Shown here one piece after another: positions 23,632 to 32,344 of a DNA stretch of 32,353 bases. Position 1 is the first letter of the stretch. Each line of letters starts with the position of its first letter. The notes beneath the pieces are model-generated. The model was not told where the DNA came from. It saw only the letters and a list, made by a program, of their open reading frames with translations, and ran no database searches. A program made the translations under genes and the position numbers. Source of the stretch: Candidatus Zixiibacteriota bacterium (GTDB lineage: Bacteria; Zixibacteria; MSB-5A5; WJJR01). The stretch covers positions 25,557 to 57,909 of the forward strand of contig JBFMGX010000030.1 of the NCBI GenBank assembly GCA_040752595.1, given 5' to 3'.

Positions 23632-24630
23632 TCAATCCCCCTTCGCCTTCACATCACCCAGCAGCTTCTCGACGATGTCGATCGTCCCCACGCCGTCGGC
23701 TTCGGCGTTGAACGAGGTGACGATGCGGTGGCGCAGCACGGGGCGTGCCACGGCGCGGATGTCGTCGACTGAAGGGGTCGGGCGGCCACCGAGAATCGCC
23801 CGGCACTTGGCGCCCAACACGAGATACTGCGACGCCCGCGGTCCCGCGCCCCACGAAACCCAGTCCTTGATGTACGGCAACGGCGAATTCTCCTTGGGAC
23901 GGGTCGCGCGCGCCAGCGCCACGGCATAGTTGATCACATGGTCGGCGACCGGCACGCGCCGCACCAACTGCTGGAGCGACTTGATCCGCCCCGCGTCCAT
24001 CACCTGTTGGAGGTCGGCGACCGCGGCGGACGTTGTGGTCGCCACGATACGGTGTTCTTCGTTCTCGCCGGGATAGTCGACGTAGATGTTGAACATGAAG
24101 CGGTCCAACTGCGCCTCGGGCAGCGGATAGGTTCCCTCCTGTTCGATCGGGTTCTGCGTGGCGAGCACGAAGAACGGCTCATCGAGACGGAAGGTCTCGC
24201 CCCCGGCGGTCACTTCATGCTCCTGCATCGCCTGGAGCAGCGCCGCCTGTGTCTTGGGCGGGGTGCGGTTGATCTCATCGGCCAGGACGATGTTGGCGAA
24301 GACCGGCCCCTTGACGAAGCGGAACATTCGCTTCCCGGTGGTGTGGTCCTCCTCGAGAATCTCGGTCCCGGTGATGTCGGACGGCATCAGATCGGGCGTG
24401 AATTGAATGCGCGAGAACTTCAGATCGAGCACCCGCGCCACGGTCGACACCAACAGCGTCTTGGCCAGCCCGGGAACTCCGACCAACAGGCAATGGCCAT
24501 TGGATAACAGGGCAATCAGCAGTTGGTCAACCACTTCGGTCTGACCAACGATCACTTTGGCGATCTCGGACTTGAGCGTCTGGTGTGCCGCCTTCAACTG
24601 TTCGACGGCTTGTAGGTCATCGGATGGCAT
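23632..24630 (-). CDS. MoxR-family AAA+ ATPase
   Basis: A 332-residue AAA+ chaperone. The sequence shows the MoxR form of Walker A, GVPGLAKT (51-58), Walker B IVLADEINR (114-122), 'PPKTQAALLQAMQE', sensor 1 ATQNP (157-161) followed by EQEGTYPLPEAQLDRF, and a C-terminal helical lid. MoxR ATPases act with DUF58 and VWA/BatA proteins to mature or remodel envelope complexes, and both partners are downstream here. ATG 24630 is chosen: the frame runs back to a TTG at 24687 without a better site, and AGGAG lies ~13 bases upstream of the ATG. It is the first gene of the minus-strand run, with a candidate promoter at 24713-24742. Confidence 0.95.
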   Translation of the reverse strand: MPSDDLQAVEQLKAAHQTLKSEIAKVIVGQTEVVDQLLIALLSNGHCLLVGVPGLAKTLLVSTVARVLDLKFSRIQFTPDLMPSDITGTEILEEDHTTGKRMFRFVKGPVFANIVLADEINRTPPKTQAALLQAMQEHEVTAGGETFRLDEPFFVLATQNPIEQEGTYPLPEAQLDRFMFNIYVDYPGENEEHRIVATTTSAAVADLQQVMDAGRIKSLQQLVRRVPVADHVINYAVALARATRPKENSPLPYIKDWVSWGAGPRASQYLVLGAKCRAILGGRPTPSVDDIRAVARPVLRHRIVTSFNAEADGVGTIDIVEKLLGDVKAKGD

Positions 24631-24712
24631 GGAAGTATGGCACTCCTGTCTATGCGTGGTTGTTGGCCCGGCTGTCGACGAGATCAAGGCATCGAGTCGA
24701 GCGTAATCAATT

Positions 24713-24742
24713 AGTATTCACTATTTCGCCCTCTCTGGTCAA
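24713..24742 (-). promoter_or_regulatory. Candidate sigma70 promoter of the MoxR cluster
   Basis: On the minus strand, TTGACC (24742-24737) is followed by 18 bases and then AATACT (24718-24713), in the only AT-rich patch of the gap. It would give a ~75-base leader to the moxR ATG. Bases 24750-24889 show nothing else that I can name. Confidence 0.4.
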
Positions 24743-24889
24743 CTCCTTTGCCCGCCAGCGCACGGGTCCCGCCGGTCAACGTAAGTGCTGTCTGCGGGGC
24801 GTGGTGGATGGTACGCCCCAGCGACACGATGGTTCCGCCGGGCGCAGACGGCCCGGAGGAGATCTTCGATCGCGATCGTGCCGTGGGAA

Positions 24890-25576
24890 CTACTTCAGAA
24901 CGAGCTGCACGGAATCGAGAAACAAACTGCCCGAGTACTCATGGGCGGCGTCATAGGGGACCGTCACCAGCGAATCGACCCGGACGAACGGCAGCCAGCG
25001 ATCCCACTGGCGCAGACGCGCAAACAGCGTCGTCGATCCCTGGGTGACGTTCACCGAAAATGTGGGCCTGTTGCCGAACGGCCCATCGCTTGTCGCACCC
25101 GCGGGCAGAAACTGAATCTGCGTGACCTTGAAGAAATCCTGCATGCCGAGGGCCGCGAATTGGCGGGACCAGCAAATGCGTTCGCCGCGAAGTTGGAATT
25201 TGGCGTCGCGCACCGGAAAGACCTCGAATGCTGCCCGCCCTTCATGATCCGTCGTGGAACAGACAAGGCGCGGGAGGCGATCTCCGGTTCTCAGGACAGA
25301 AACCATCCCGAGCGGAACTCCGGGATACACGGGCGTATACAGGCGCAACTCACCATTGAGCCAGAACATCAGATTCCCGCCCAGGATGCCCATCAGAGCG
25401 ACGCAGACCGCCACGATCCGCCGCAGGTCGGACTGCCACCCGATCAACCGATACCGTTTCTCCCGTCGGCCGAGACGCGCCAAGCGTATGATCTGTACCA
25501 AGAGGACCAAAAGCGTCGCCATCCCGGCCAGGAACAGCGCCATCCCGAAGATCGGCAGGAAGGTATCGGATGACAA
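24890..25576 (-). CDS. Two-TM membrane protein, unknown
   Basis: I do not recognise this family. From a TTG at 25576 the protein has 228 residues: a TM near 7-29 (FGMALFLAGMATLLVLLVQII), a short basic cytoplasmic loop (RLARLGRREKRYR), a second TM near 54-73, then ~150 residues outside. The outer part is rich in beta strands, with a region 'FKVTQIQFLPAGATSDGP' and a C-terminal 'SGSLFLDSVQLVLK'. TTG is preferred because GAAAGGG lies seven bases upstream and the product begins with a normal N-out TM. A GTG at 25654 would add 26 residues rich in Cys and Trp. It is upstream of the MoxR cluster on the same strand, but with a ~260-base gap. Confidence 0.6.
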   Translation of the reverse strand: MSSDTFLPIFGMALFLAGMATLLVLLVQIIRLARLGRREKRYRLIGWQSDLRRIVAVCVALMGILGGNLMFWLNGELRLYTPVYPGVPLGMVSVLRTGDRLPRLVCSTTDHEGRAAFEVFPVRDAKFQLRGERICWSRQFAALGMQDFFKVTQIQFLPAGATSDGPFGNRPTFSVNVTQGSTTLFARLRQWDRWLPFVRVDSLVTVPYDAAHEYSGSLFLDSVQLVLK

Positions 25577-25726
25577 AGGACAGGCCCTTTCACCGTACAG
25601 GATCGCCTGGCCCCGCAGGTACAGGCCGCAGCACTCGTCCCCCCAACACGGCACACCCCAAAGGGATACGCCGCCGCGGGCAAAGTCGGCCGCATTAGTA
25701 CGACAGAATGGCGGCCCGACGGCCCC

Positions 25727-26221
25727 TTATCGTGTTTTTTCGACCGTCTCGACGGGAGCTTTAGTTGGGATGGAGAGACGCAACCCTTCCGGGCGTGGCA
25801 CCTCGGCCCGTGATTGCGCGACAGCCATAGACGGCGTTGGACCCGCGGCCGCCTGCTTCATGTTGCAGTTGCCGTGGAACAACGCTCCCTGCTCGATCAC
25901 CAGTGACTTGGTCACCAGATCGCCGGTGATGTTGGCTTTGGCCTGCAGCTCGACACGCTCGGTGGCGTGGATGTTCCCTTTGACCGCGCCGGAGACGACG
26001 GCATTCTTGGTCTTGACGTTCGCTTCGACGGTCCCGGTCGGACCGACCGCGATCGTGTCGGAGACATTCACGTCCCCCTTGAGGACTCCATCCACGCGAA
26101 GGGTACCGGTCACTTCGATCGTGCCGGAGATCGTTGTGTCCTTGCCGATAATCGTGTTCATACGGTCCGTCCCTCCGTCGAACATGGCGTCGTCGTCATC
26201 CTTCGACTTGAACATGGCCAT
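25727..26221 (-). CDS. Bactofilin
   Basis: A polymer-forming cytoskeletal protein of 164 residues. An acidic tail-like N-terminus (KSKDDDDAMFDGG) precedes the bactofilin right-handed beta-helix at about 22-123. Its repeating hexapeptide-like turns are visible (DTTISGTIEVTGTLRVDGVLKGDV, then 'vgptGtVeAnVkTknAvVsGaVkGnI'), closing with a turn near HGNCNM. A Pro/Ala-rich C-terminal tail follows, as in many bactofilins. They form filaments without nucleotide and organise cell shape or envelope proteins. The ATG 26221 has AAAGGAGAGG just upstream, which rules out the 33-codon upstream extension. Confidence 0.92.
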   Translation of the reverse strand: MAMFKSKDDDDAMFDGGTDRMNTIIGKDTTISGTIEVTGTLRVDGVLKGDVNVSDTIAVGPTGTVEANVKTKNAVVSGAVKGNIHATERVELQAKANITGDLVTKSLVIEQGALFHGNCNMKQAAAGPTPSMAVAQSRAEVPRPEGLRLSIPTKAPVETVEKTR

Positions 26222-26370
26222 GGCCTCTCCTTTGCGCGGAAAGGGTGATCGATCCCCGACCCTGCCGCCTATCGCGCCCCGCGTAAGGTATTGTTGAATT
26301 CCCCTTCCCGTCCAGCGCAAAATTCCCGGTCATTGAGGCACCCGACACGTTGTTTGGAAACCCAACCCCT

Positions 26371-26464
26371 GTCGTCCTGAGTCCCGCCGCTCTCTGGCGG
26401 GGCGAAGGATCTGCTTTTCTGCGGAAGAGAAACAGCGGATCCCTCGATCCGCTCGGGATGACAT
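26371..26464 (+). mobile_element. Family B element (copy 2, worn)
   Basis: Core similar to 14938-15034: GAGTCCCGCCGCTCTCTGG and CGGGGCGAAGGATCTGC, then AACAGCGGATCCCTCG and CTCGGGATGACA. Flanking bases only weakly match the terminal repeats of the other two copies. The 26222-26601 gap holds only this element and a family C hairpin. Confidence 0.6.
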
Positions 26465-26540
26465 TAGACGCCGGATCGCTCCATCCATATTCGGCAGTAG
26501 CTCACTGACTTCCGATCCCATTCAAGAACACGGCTGCTTG

Positions 26541-26567
26541 GCGGACAGGGGGCTTTCCCCCCCCTCA
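26541..26567. repeat. Family C palindrome (copy 4)
   Basis: GCGGACAGGGGGCTTT is followed by CCCCCCCCTC, a decayed hairpin of the GGGGGCT/AGCCCCC type. It lies ~35 bases past the stop codon of rarA (minus strand). Confidence 0.5.
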
Positions 26568-26601
26568 ACAACATACCCATGATATCATCGGCGGTTTCGG
26601 C

Positions 26602-27924
26602 CTATTTCTTGTCTGCTTTTCGGCCCGGCCGCACACGGGCGATCTGTTCCAATCGCTCCCTGACCCGCTCCTCCCAGCCACGGTCGGTCGGATGATAGAA
26701 CCGTCTCCCGATCAACCCCTCCGGCATGTATTCCTGATCAACCAGCGCGTCATCATAGTCGTGCGGGTACATGTAGCCCCGCGCGTACCCTTCATCGCGC
26801 ATCAGCCGGGTGACGGCATTGCGAATCCACAACGGCACCGGCAGCGACGGATTCTCGTTGATCGTGGCGCGCACCGCCAGCTCGGCCTTGTAGACGGCAT
26901 TGGACTTGGGCGCGATGGCCAGATAGAGCACCGCCTCGGCGAGGGCGATCTCACCTTCGGGCGTGCCAAGGAAGTGGTAGGCATCCTTGGCCGCCAAGGC
27001 GACTGTCAAAGCCCGCGGATCAGCCAAACCGACATCTTCTGCGGCAAAGCGTACCAGGCGTCGGGCCAGGTACAGCGGATCTTCTCCCCCTTCGAGCATG
27101 CGATAGAGCCAGTACAACGCCGCATCGGGATCGGAGCCGCGCAGCGATTTGTGCAGCGCCGAGATGAGGTTGTAGTGCTCTTCGCCCGACTTGTCGTAGA
27201 GCTCGGTCTTGCGCTGGACGATGTCACGGATCAGATCGGCGGTGATGATCCGCTCCCCCTTGCGTTGCAGATCGGCGGCGGCGACTTCCAGAAGCGTCAA
27301 TGCCCGTCGCGCATCGCCGTTGGACAATGCCGCCATCAGCGTGAGCACATCATCGGCCGCTTCCAATTGCTGCGATCCCAAGCCGCGCTCGACATCGGTC
27401 AGCGCCGTACGCAGGACCGTCACCAACTCGTCATTGGACAACGGCTGCAGGACATGCACGGTCAGGCGCGAGAGCAACGCCGCGTTGACTTCAAACGACG
27501 GATTCTCGGTCGTCGCGCCGATCAGGATCAGCACACCCGATTCGACATGGGGCAGGAAGGCATCCTGCTGCGCCCGGTTGAAGCGGTGAATCTCATCGAC
27601 GAACAGGATCGTCCGGCCGCCATCGAATGCCTTGCGCTTCTCGGCGCGTTCGATGGCGGCGCGTACTTCCTTGACGCCGGAGAGAACCGCCGAGAAGTGA
27701 ATGTAGTCGGAGCGCGTGACCTTGGCGATGATCCGCGCCAATGTCGTCTTCCCGGAGCCGGGCGGCCCCCAGAAGATCATCGCGCCGATATGATCCGATT
27801 CTATCGCCCGCCGCAGCGGCTTGCCGGGACCCAAAAGATGCGTCTGCCCGACAAACTCATCCAACGTCCGCGGCCGCAAACGGGCGGGGAGGGGTTCGTG
27901 GGGATCGGCATCGGGGGCTACCAT
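26602..27924 (-). CDS. rarA: Replication-associated recombination protein A (AAA+ ATPase)
   Basis: A member of the RarA/MgsA/WRNIP1 family, which acts at stalled replication forks. 440 residues. It has the family opening '[22 protein letters not shown]', Walker A GPPGSGKT (53-60), Walker [11 protein letters not shown] (106-115), sensor 1 GATTENPSF (136-144), and the arginine finger in [10 protein letters not shown] (150-159). The C-terminal tetramerisation region contains '[39 protein letters not shown]'. The ATG at 27924 lies 18 bases after the stop codon of the upstream gene, so the two are probably cotranscribed. Near-complete length and no missing residues. Confidence 0.96.
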   Translation of the reverse strand: MVAPDADPHEPLPARLRPRTLDEFVGQTHLLGPGKPLRRAIESDHIGAMIFWGPPGSGKTTLARIIAKVTRSDYIHFSAVLSGVKEVRAAIERAEKRKAFDGGRTILFVDEIHRFNRAQQDAFLPHVESGVLILIGATTENPSFEVNAALLSRLTVHVLQPLSNDELVTVLRTALTDVERGLGSQQLEAADDVLTLMAALSNGDARRALTLLEVAAADLQRKGERIITADLIRDIVQRKTELYDKSGEEHYNLISALHKSLRGSDPDAALYWLYRMLEGGEDPLYLARRLVRFAAEDVGLADPRALTVALAAKDAYHFLGTPEGEIALAEAVLYLAIAPKSNAVYKAELAVRATINENPSLPVPLWIRNAVTRLMRDEGYARGYMYPHDYDDALVDQEYMPEGLIGRRFYHPTDRGWEERVRERLEQIARVRPGRKADKK

Positions 27925-27942
27925 AGCGGTGTCGAACTTGCT

Positions 27943-29193
27943 CTACCAAAATGTCCAGAACTTCCGAATCAGCAGTCCCTCAAACGGAATCTGCTCTTGG
28001 CGAAGAACGCGCAAGAAATGCCCCAGTGATCTGAGATTCGCTTCGGTCAGCCACACCGCGGAATCCGGTGGCACTGCCAATGGAGAATGGAGTGACCAGA
28101 AATATGGGTTTCTGTTGATCACGAGCATTCCGACTCGTTTGGGATCCGTTGATCCCCAATCCGGGACCATCTCCAATTGAAACGCCCCAGTACTCAGCAC
28201 CCATGCACCGGGGAAATGCAGGGAAAACGGCTTGGCCTCATCTTGTTCGTTGTCTGATTCACAGAACCGGACACGTCCGTAGCGATCCATCACGAAGTTG
28301 TAGCCCGGTCCCCGTTTCAGCAGATTGAACGTTTCCCGATCAAGAGGGCGAGGGACGCCGGACACATCGTATCGACCCTCAAAGAAGCCCTTGAATTGAT
28401 CCTGGATGGCATATGCCTCTCGGTTCGGCCAGAGCGTGTCGGGCGCTGAGTCAATTATCGAGGCGAGCGTAGAAGCGGTGGGGACAAGGGCCTCGATTCC
28501 TTGGAATCCCCAAGCCCGAATCTCTGCGGCGCGAGCCATGATTGACGTGATTGAATCGACAGCTCGTAAGTTGTACGTTTCAGGTTTGGATCGCGCGTGG
28601 TCTGGGGGCGGCGGATACAAATCCATCCACTCCGGCAGCATGCGTCCGGTTGCCTGCGGCGCTTCATTGTCGGGGACCTTGGCGTCGACGCCCGCCAGGT
28701 AGCGCGAGACATCGCGGGCGTACTGGTCGCGGACCTTGGCGTTGATGCTGTCTGTGGCGTACGAGGGATAGTATCCCTGTTTGGCCCAGAGCAGGAAACG
28801 GTTCTGGTTGACCGTGACAATCGCGAAGCCGACCAGCGCTTCATCCTCGGTCTTGCACCAGATGCCACGGAATCCGGCCAGTCCGGGCGCGCCCGGCTCG
28901 CGGTCATAGCGCGTGATCTTCTTGATCGGCAGCTTGGGGGCATTGGCGGTCAGACGCCCGATCGCCTTGTCGAGCGATTCCAGATCGGGGACAATGACAC
29001 GGAAGCACTCGAATAACGGCCTGGCCTCATCCGGCGTCCCCGGCACCGCGACAAGCGGTTCATCGACAAACCAGCCGTTCTTCTCCGGGACAATCTCCAA
29101 GAGCGTCCGCATGATCGGCGGCATCGGCTCGAAGGCGTGGGATGCTGCCGGCGAAAGAGCGCCAATGACCAAGATTGCCAGTATGATAGGCAT
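27943..29193 (-). CDS. Exported protein of unknown family
   Basis: I do not recognise this 416-residue protein. An N-terminal signal peptide ([20 protein letters not shown]) marks export. The rest has no membrane segment or repeats. Visible features are an acidic/Pro-rich loop ([20 protein letters not shown]), a C-terminal region rich in aromatic residues ('[21 protein letters not shown]'), and the end '[13 protein letters not shown]'. The 3' part is poorer in GC than the 5' part (27/60 at 28081-28140, 39/60 at 28621-28680). ATG 29193 has AGGGAG four bases upstream, lent by the family A repeat; the open frame beyond it merely translates that repeat. It precedes rarA by 18 bases and is likely in one transcript with it. 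Confidence 0.75.
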   Translation of the reverse strand: MPIILAILVIGALSPAASHAFEPMPPIMRTLLEIVPEKNGWFVDEPLVAVPGTPDEARPLFECFRVIVPDLESLDKAIGRLTANAPKLPIKKITRYDREPGAPGLAGFRGIWCKTEDEALVGFAIVTVNQNRFLLWAKQGYYPSYATDSINAKVRDQYARDVSRYLAGVDAKVPDNEAPQATGRMLPEWMDLYPPPPDHARSKPETYNLRAVDSITSIMARAAEIRAWGFQGIEALVPTASTLASIIDSAPDTLWPNREAYAIQDQFKGFFEGRYDVSGVPRPLDRETFNLLKRGPGYNFVMDRYGRVRFCESDNEQDEAKPFSLHFPGAWVLSTGAFQLEMVPDWGSTDPKRVGMLVINRNPYFWSLHSPLAVPPDSAVWLTEANLRSLGHFLRVLRQEQIPFEGLLIRKFWTFW

Positions 29194-29197
29194 GCAC

Positions 29198-29314
29198 TCC
29201 CTCACCCGCCCGCCTACCGGCGGGCGACCTCTCTCCCTCACTCCGTTCGGGACTCCGCCGGAGGGAGAGGTTATCATTCTCCCTCTCCCCTCGGGAGAGG
29301 GTCGGGGTGAGGGA
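29198..29314 (-). repeat. Family A repeat (copy 4, double), abutting the exported-protein gene
   Basis: On the minus strand: TCCCTCACCCCGACCCTC-TCCC halves (29281-29314), then AACCTCTCCCTCC-(GGCGGAGTCCC)-GGGAGAGAGGTCGCC, a CCGGTAGGCGGGCGG segment, and GGTGAGGGAG ending at 29198 (29198-29272). It stops about four bases before the ATG at 29193. Confidence 0.75.
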
Positions 29315-29361
29315 ATCGGACGTGGCAGTCCAGTCATCATCGATTCCTCATTGGTGTATGC

Positions 29362-29458
29362 GCGCCACCCGCCTCGGGTGGCGCCGGACAGACAACCCGC
29401 CTCAGGCGGGTGTCTTCCTGATTTCCATCCTACGTAGGGTGCGTTCTCTTAACGCACC
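29362..29458. repeat. Three unrelated-looking palindromes in a row
   Basis: GCGCCACCC-N5-GGGTGGCGC (29362-29384), ACCCGCCtcaGGCGGGT (29395-29411) and GGTGCGTTctcttAACGCACC (29438-29458). Perfect or near-perfect stems, no T-run. They belong with family D. Confidence 0.6.
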
Positions 29459-29509
29459 GTCTTGCGGCGCGGCGCGTGCGAAGCACATACCCTACGCGCT
29501 GTCTTGTGG

Positions 29510-29668
29510 TTAACGCTCTATCAGCCAATCAGTTGCGGTTCCATTCTCTTTGGTCTTGTAATGGTTGGCTTGCGCTGCATAAACTCTGTTTTGGTACAAA
29601 CCGGCCACAAGCAAACCATCCCAACCCGACTCACCGACCGAAGCCAGATGCGGCCTCTTAGAGATACT
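29510..29668 (-). pseudogene. Possible gene remnant downstream of the family B insertion
   Basis: An open stretch of 52 codons without a standard start codon, whose translation reads like real protein: KRPHLASVGESGWDG, then LLVAGLYQNRVYAAQANH, then KTKENGTATDWLIER and stop. I cannot name it. A TAG closes the frame just upstream at 29669-29671, at the edge of the family B element. It could be the tail of a gene cut off by that insertion. Confidence 0.35.
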
Positions 29669-29672
29669 CTAC

Positions 29673-29833
29673 CAGGTTGCTGGAGAAAAGCAACCATTGT
29701 CATTCCGAGTCCCGCCGCTCTTTGGCGGGGCGAGGAATCTGCTTTCCTTTCATAGGGAAAACAGCAGATCCCTCGCTCCGCTCGGGATGACAATTGGGCG
29801 CAAACGATCACTTCCATGCGTTGTTCAGCATCC
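29673..29833 (-). mobile_element. Family B MITE-like element (copy 3, ~161 bp)
   Basis: The ends match copy 1 in reverse: CAGGTTGCTG on the left and GTTCAGCATCC on the right. The core carries GTCATTCCGAGTCCCGCCG, CTCTTTGGCGGGGCGAGG, ACAGCAGATCCCTCG and CTCGGGATGACAA (29699-29793). A short duplicated ACCA-like string flanks it (TACCA before, CACCA after), a possible target-site duplication. Confidence 0.6.
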
Positions 29834-29998
29834 CACCAGATCAAGCTCTGCATCGAGGTCGATTGCAATGACCATGTGCCGACGGGCTTTGGACAGCGGC
29901 CTTCCCGATTCTCTGCTGCTAAGTCGTTCACCCACAGCGACTCGCATGATGTTGCCATCGCTTGGGCGTGTTTCCGCACGGGTCTGAGAATCCGCCAT
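29825..29998 (-). pseudogene. Possible small gene whose 3' end was replaced by a family B element
   Basis: An open frame of 57 codons, MADSQTRAETRPSDGN through RHMVIAIDLDAELDLVGC and stop. The TGA stop and the last codons lie in the GGATGCTGAA terminal repeat of the family B element. Without the element and one copy of its flanking repeat, the frame would continue as ...ELDLVEYL and stop. No ribosome-binding site is clear and I do not recognise it. The remaining 29341-30092 gap shows nothing else coding. Confidence 0.35.
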
Positions 29999-30092
29999 CT
30001 GAAGTACACGTTGCGATGACTGGCACATGCACCCATCTTCTGTACGATAGAAGCGATTTCACTGCCGGCAGTCCTGGAAAATAAGAGACGAA

Positions 30093-32117
30093 ATGAGTCC
30101 CCCTGCTCCCGACCAGCGAATAGGCCATGATGTTCGGCCGGCCTTTCCGCGTCGCTCGATCGTGACCGCGGGCATGCCCTATGGTAACAAAGACCTCCAC
30201 TTCGGCCATATCGGCGGAGTCTTTGTGCATGCGGATATCTTTGCTCGATTCCTGCGTGACCGGATCGGAAAAGAGAATGTACTCTTTGTCTCCGGTACGG
30301 ACTGCTACGGTTCTTCCATCGTCGAGGCATTTCGGATCGCTGTCTCGGAGCAGGGATTCACCGGCGACATTGAGCAGTTCGTGCGCGACAACCACGAGCT
30401 GCAGAAGAGATCGCTATCCGCCTTTGACATCTCGCTGGATTTGTTCGCCGCTTCGGCCCTCGACGGTCCCGCCCGAACACATCAGGAATTGTGTGGGCAT
30501 CTGATGAGAATGCTGTACCAGGCCGGGCATCTGGCCCAGAGAACGGGACAGCAATTTTATGATTCCGTGACTTCGATGTACCTCAATGGCCGCCAGGTGG
30601 AAGGCATCTGTCCGATCGATGGTTGCGCCTCCGAAAAGGGGTATGCCGACGAGTGCGCGTTGGGCCACCAATACGAACCGCAGGATCTCATCGACCCCAG
30701 AAGCACGCTCTCCGGATCGGTGCCGGTCCTTAAGCAGGTTCGCAACTGGTACGTGGATGTTCCCAAATTCAGAGCGCTGCTCGAGAATTGGGTGGGCAAA
30801 ATAGAAGAAAGCTCACAGGGGCGTCCATTTGCCGCCAAATCCATCCGGGAGTTTCTTGAGCCGCCGGTTGTGTTTGTCAAGAAAGATGAGTTGGAATCGG
30901 TCCATGAAACTCTGGGATCGATTCACGGTTACTCCGAGCGAAGCAGTAAGAGTCAGTCTGTGGGTTTGGTGTTCGAGAGTCTGGAAGAACGGGAGCGGGC
31001 GTGCGCGGCCCTGGTCGCAGCCGGTATCCGTTTCCGGACGGGCAAGACACTGGTGCCGTTTCGATTGACAGGCAATCAAGAATGGGGCCTGCCGGCACCG
31101 GTCCTGGAAGACGAACTGGAACGGACGTTCTGGGTATGGCCGGAGTCGCTGTTCGCTCCGATATCATTTACGGCTCATTGCGGCAACACCGGGACAGCGA
31201 ACCCTCCCACGTGGGAGGATTGGTGGTGTGCCAAGGACGCGACCGTCGTTCAGTTCATCGGCGAGGACAACGTCTACTTCTATGGCCCGGCGGAAATGGC
31301 CATGTTCCTGGGTTTGCAGGGCGAACAACCGGTGTTTCCTCCCCCGGAAGGAACAATGCAGTTGCCGACCCTGGTCGTCAATAAGCACGTGCAGTTCCTC
31401 AACAAGAAGATCAGCAGCAGCGGCCCGATAAAGCCCCCCGCTGCCACTGAACTGCTGGATCATTACACATCGGATCAATTGCGGGCGCACTTCTTCGGTC
31501 TCGGACTCGGAAAGCAGGGCGTGAGCTTCCGTCCGAAGGCCTTTGACCCCGATGCCAGACAGCAGGATGCCGATCCGGTGCTGGTCGAGGGGAATCTACT
31601 CAGCAACGTGTTTAATCGCTGTATCAGGTCGTGTTTCTACACGCTCCAGAGGGAGTTCGGCGGGCGCCTTCCCGCACTCAAGCCAACCGAGGAGGCGCTG
31701 CGTGTGTCGAAACAGGCCGTGCTGACATACGAACGACAGATGCACGCCCATCAGTTTCAGCAGGTCATGGTGACGCTAGACAAGTTCATTCGTGAAATTT
31801 CGAAATTCTGGGCCAGGAGCTCAAAGGCGGATATCGCGGGCCGTATCGATCCCCAGGCCATCACGGATCTGTTCTATTATGTGCGCATCGCGGCCGTACT
31901 GGTGCATCCGATCGCCCCTCGCGGCACCGAGTTGATCCGTGAGTGCTTTAGGGTCGGCGAAGAACTCTGGTCGTGGGACCGGGTTTTCGATCCGGTGGAG
32001 GCTTTTGTGGACGACATCGCGAAGCATGACTTCAAGGTCCTGCCGCCGCACTTTGATTTCTTTGAGAAACACCCGTCGCAGGTCAGCCAGTACAAGTCGC
32101 AACGCAACGAACAATGA
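30093..32117 (+). CDS. Methionyl-tRNA synthetase-like class I tRNA ligase, divergent
   Basis: A 674-residue protein with the class I core. The HIGH-type motif is HFGHIGG (36-42) after GMPYGNKDL. A zinc knuckle CPIDGC...C...H follows (Cys173, Cys178, Cys188, His192). FIGEDNVYFYGPAEMAM is at 388-404, and the KMSKS loop is KISSS (439-443). The C-terminal helical anticodon domain starts near VEGNLLSNVFNRC (498-510). Between IREFLEP and RLTGNQEWGLP a segment of about 65 residues (258-322) is inserted, with an acidic/basic character (SLEERERACAALVAAG). GC is low for the window (31/60 at 30241-30300), which suggests transfer. A standard metG may exist elsewhere. No strong ribosome-binding site precedes the ATG. 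Confidence 0.85.
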   Translation: MSPPAPDQRIGHDVRPAFPRRSIVTAGMPYGNKDLHFGHIGGVFVHADIFARFLRDRIGKENVLFVSGTDCYGSSIVEAFRIAVSEQGFTGDIEQFVRDNHELQKRSLSAFDISLDLFAASALDGPARTHQELCGHLMRMLYQAGHLAQRTGQQFYDSVTSMYLNGRQVEGICPIDGCASEKGYADECALGHQYEPQDLIDPRSTLSGSVPVLKQVRNWYVDVPKFRALLENWVGKIEESSQGRPFAAKSIREFLEPPVVFVKKDELESVHETLGSIHGYSERSSKSQSVGLVFESLEERERACAALVAAGIRFRTGKTLVPFRLTGNQEWGLPAPVLEDELERTFWVWPESLFAPISFTAHCGNTGTANPPTWEDWWCAKDATVVQFIGEDNVYFYGPAEMAMFLGLQGEQPVFPPPEGTMQLPTLVVNKHVQFLNKKISSSGPIKPPAATELLDHYTSDQLRAHFFGLGLGKQGVSFRPKAFDPDARQQDADPVLVEGNLLSNVFNRCIRSCFYTLQREFGGRLPALKPTEEALRVSKQAVLTYERQMHAHQFQQVMVTLDKFIREISKFWARSSKADIAGRIDPQAITDLFYYVRIAAVLVHPIAPRGTELIRECFRVGEELWSWDRVFDPVEAFVDDIAKHDFKVLPPHFDFFEKHPSQVSQYKSQRNEQ

Positions 32118-32249
32118 CACCCCCCGCGTACCTTGCGGTTACACAGGGCTCCCCATTAGAGCCTCTAACACAGAGAGCGCATTCCGACGTTACGAACGAG
32201 CAATGGGAGGGCGAAGCTCCCGCTGAGGCGGTATCCCATTCTTAGTTGA

Positions 32250-32339
32250 AATCGCCTGGGGCGATTGAAAGTTGAACGGCTCCAACCCGTGTGGTTTCTT
32301 GAGCTTAGCCGAGTTCGAGAAACCCCGAAAGGAGGAGCC
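32250..32339 (+). promoter_or_regulatory. Structured leader that may hide its own ribosome-binding site
   Basis: A 7-bp hairpin AATCGCCtggGGCGATT (32250-32266) comes first. A 12-bp stem with two G-U pairs follows, GGTTTCTTGAGC (32293-32304) with GTTCGAGAAACC (32313-32324). The hexamer GGCTCC (32278-32283) can pair with GGAGCC (32334-32339), enclosing the 12-bp stem and covering the Shine-Dalgarno GGAGG (32331-32335). It precedes a gene cut by the window edge. It matches no riboswitch family that I know. Confidence 0.45.
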
Positions 32340-32344
32340 ATTCG

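Noticed and set aside
26692-28029. 445-codon plus-strand frame
   Set aside because: Antisense to rarA, whose motifs are complete.
29521-30330. 269-codon minus-strand frame before and into the MetRS-like gene
   Set aside because: It runs through a family B element and into the MetRS-like gene; the translated repeat is not protein-like.
32242-32271. CRISPR-repeat-like end (GGGGCGATTGAAAG)
   Set aside because: Only one copy is present and no spaced second copy or cas gene is seen.
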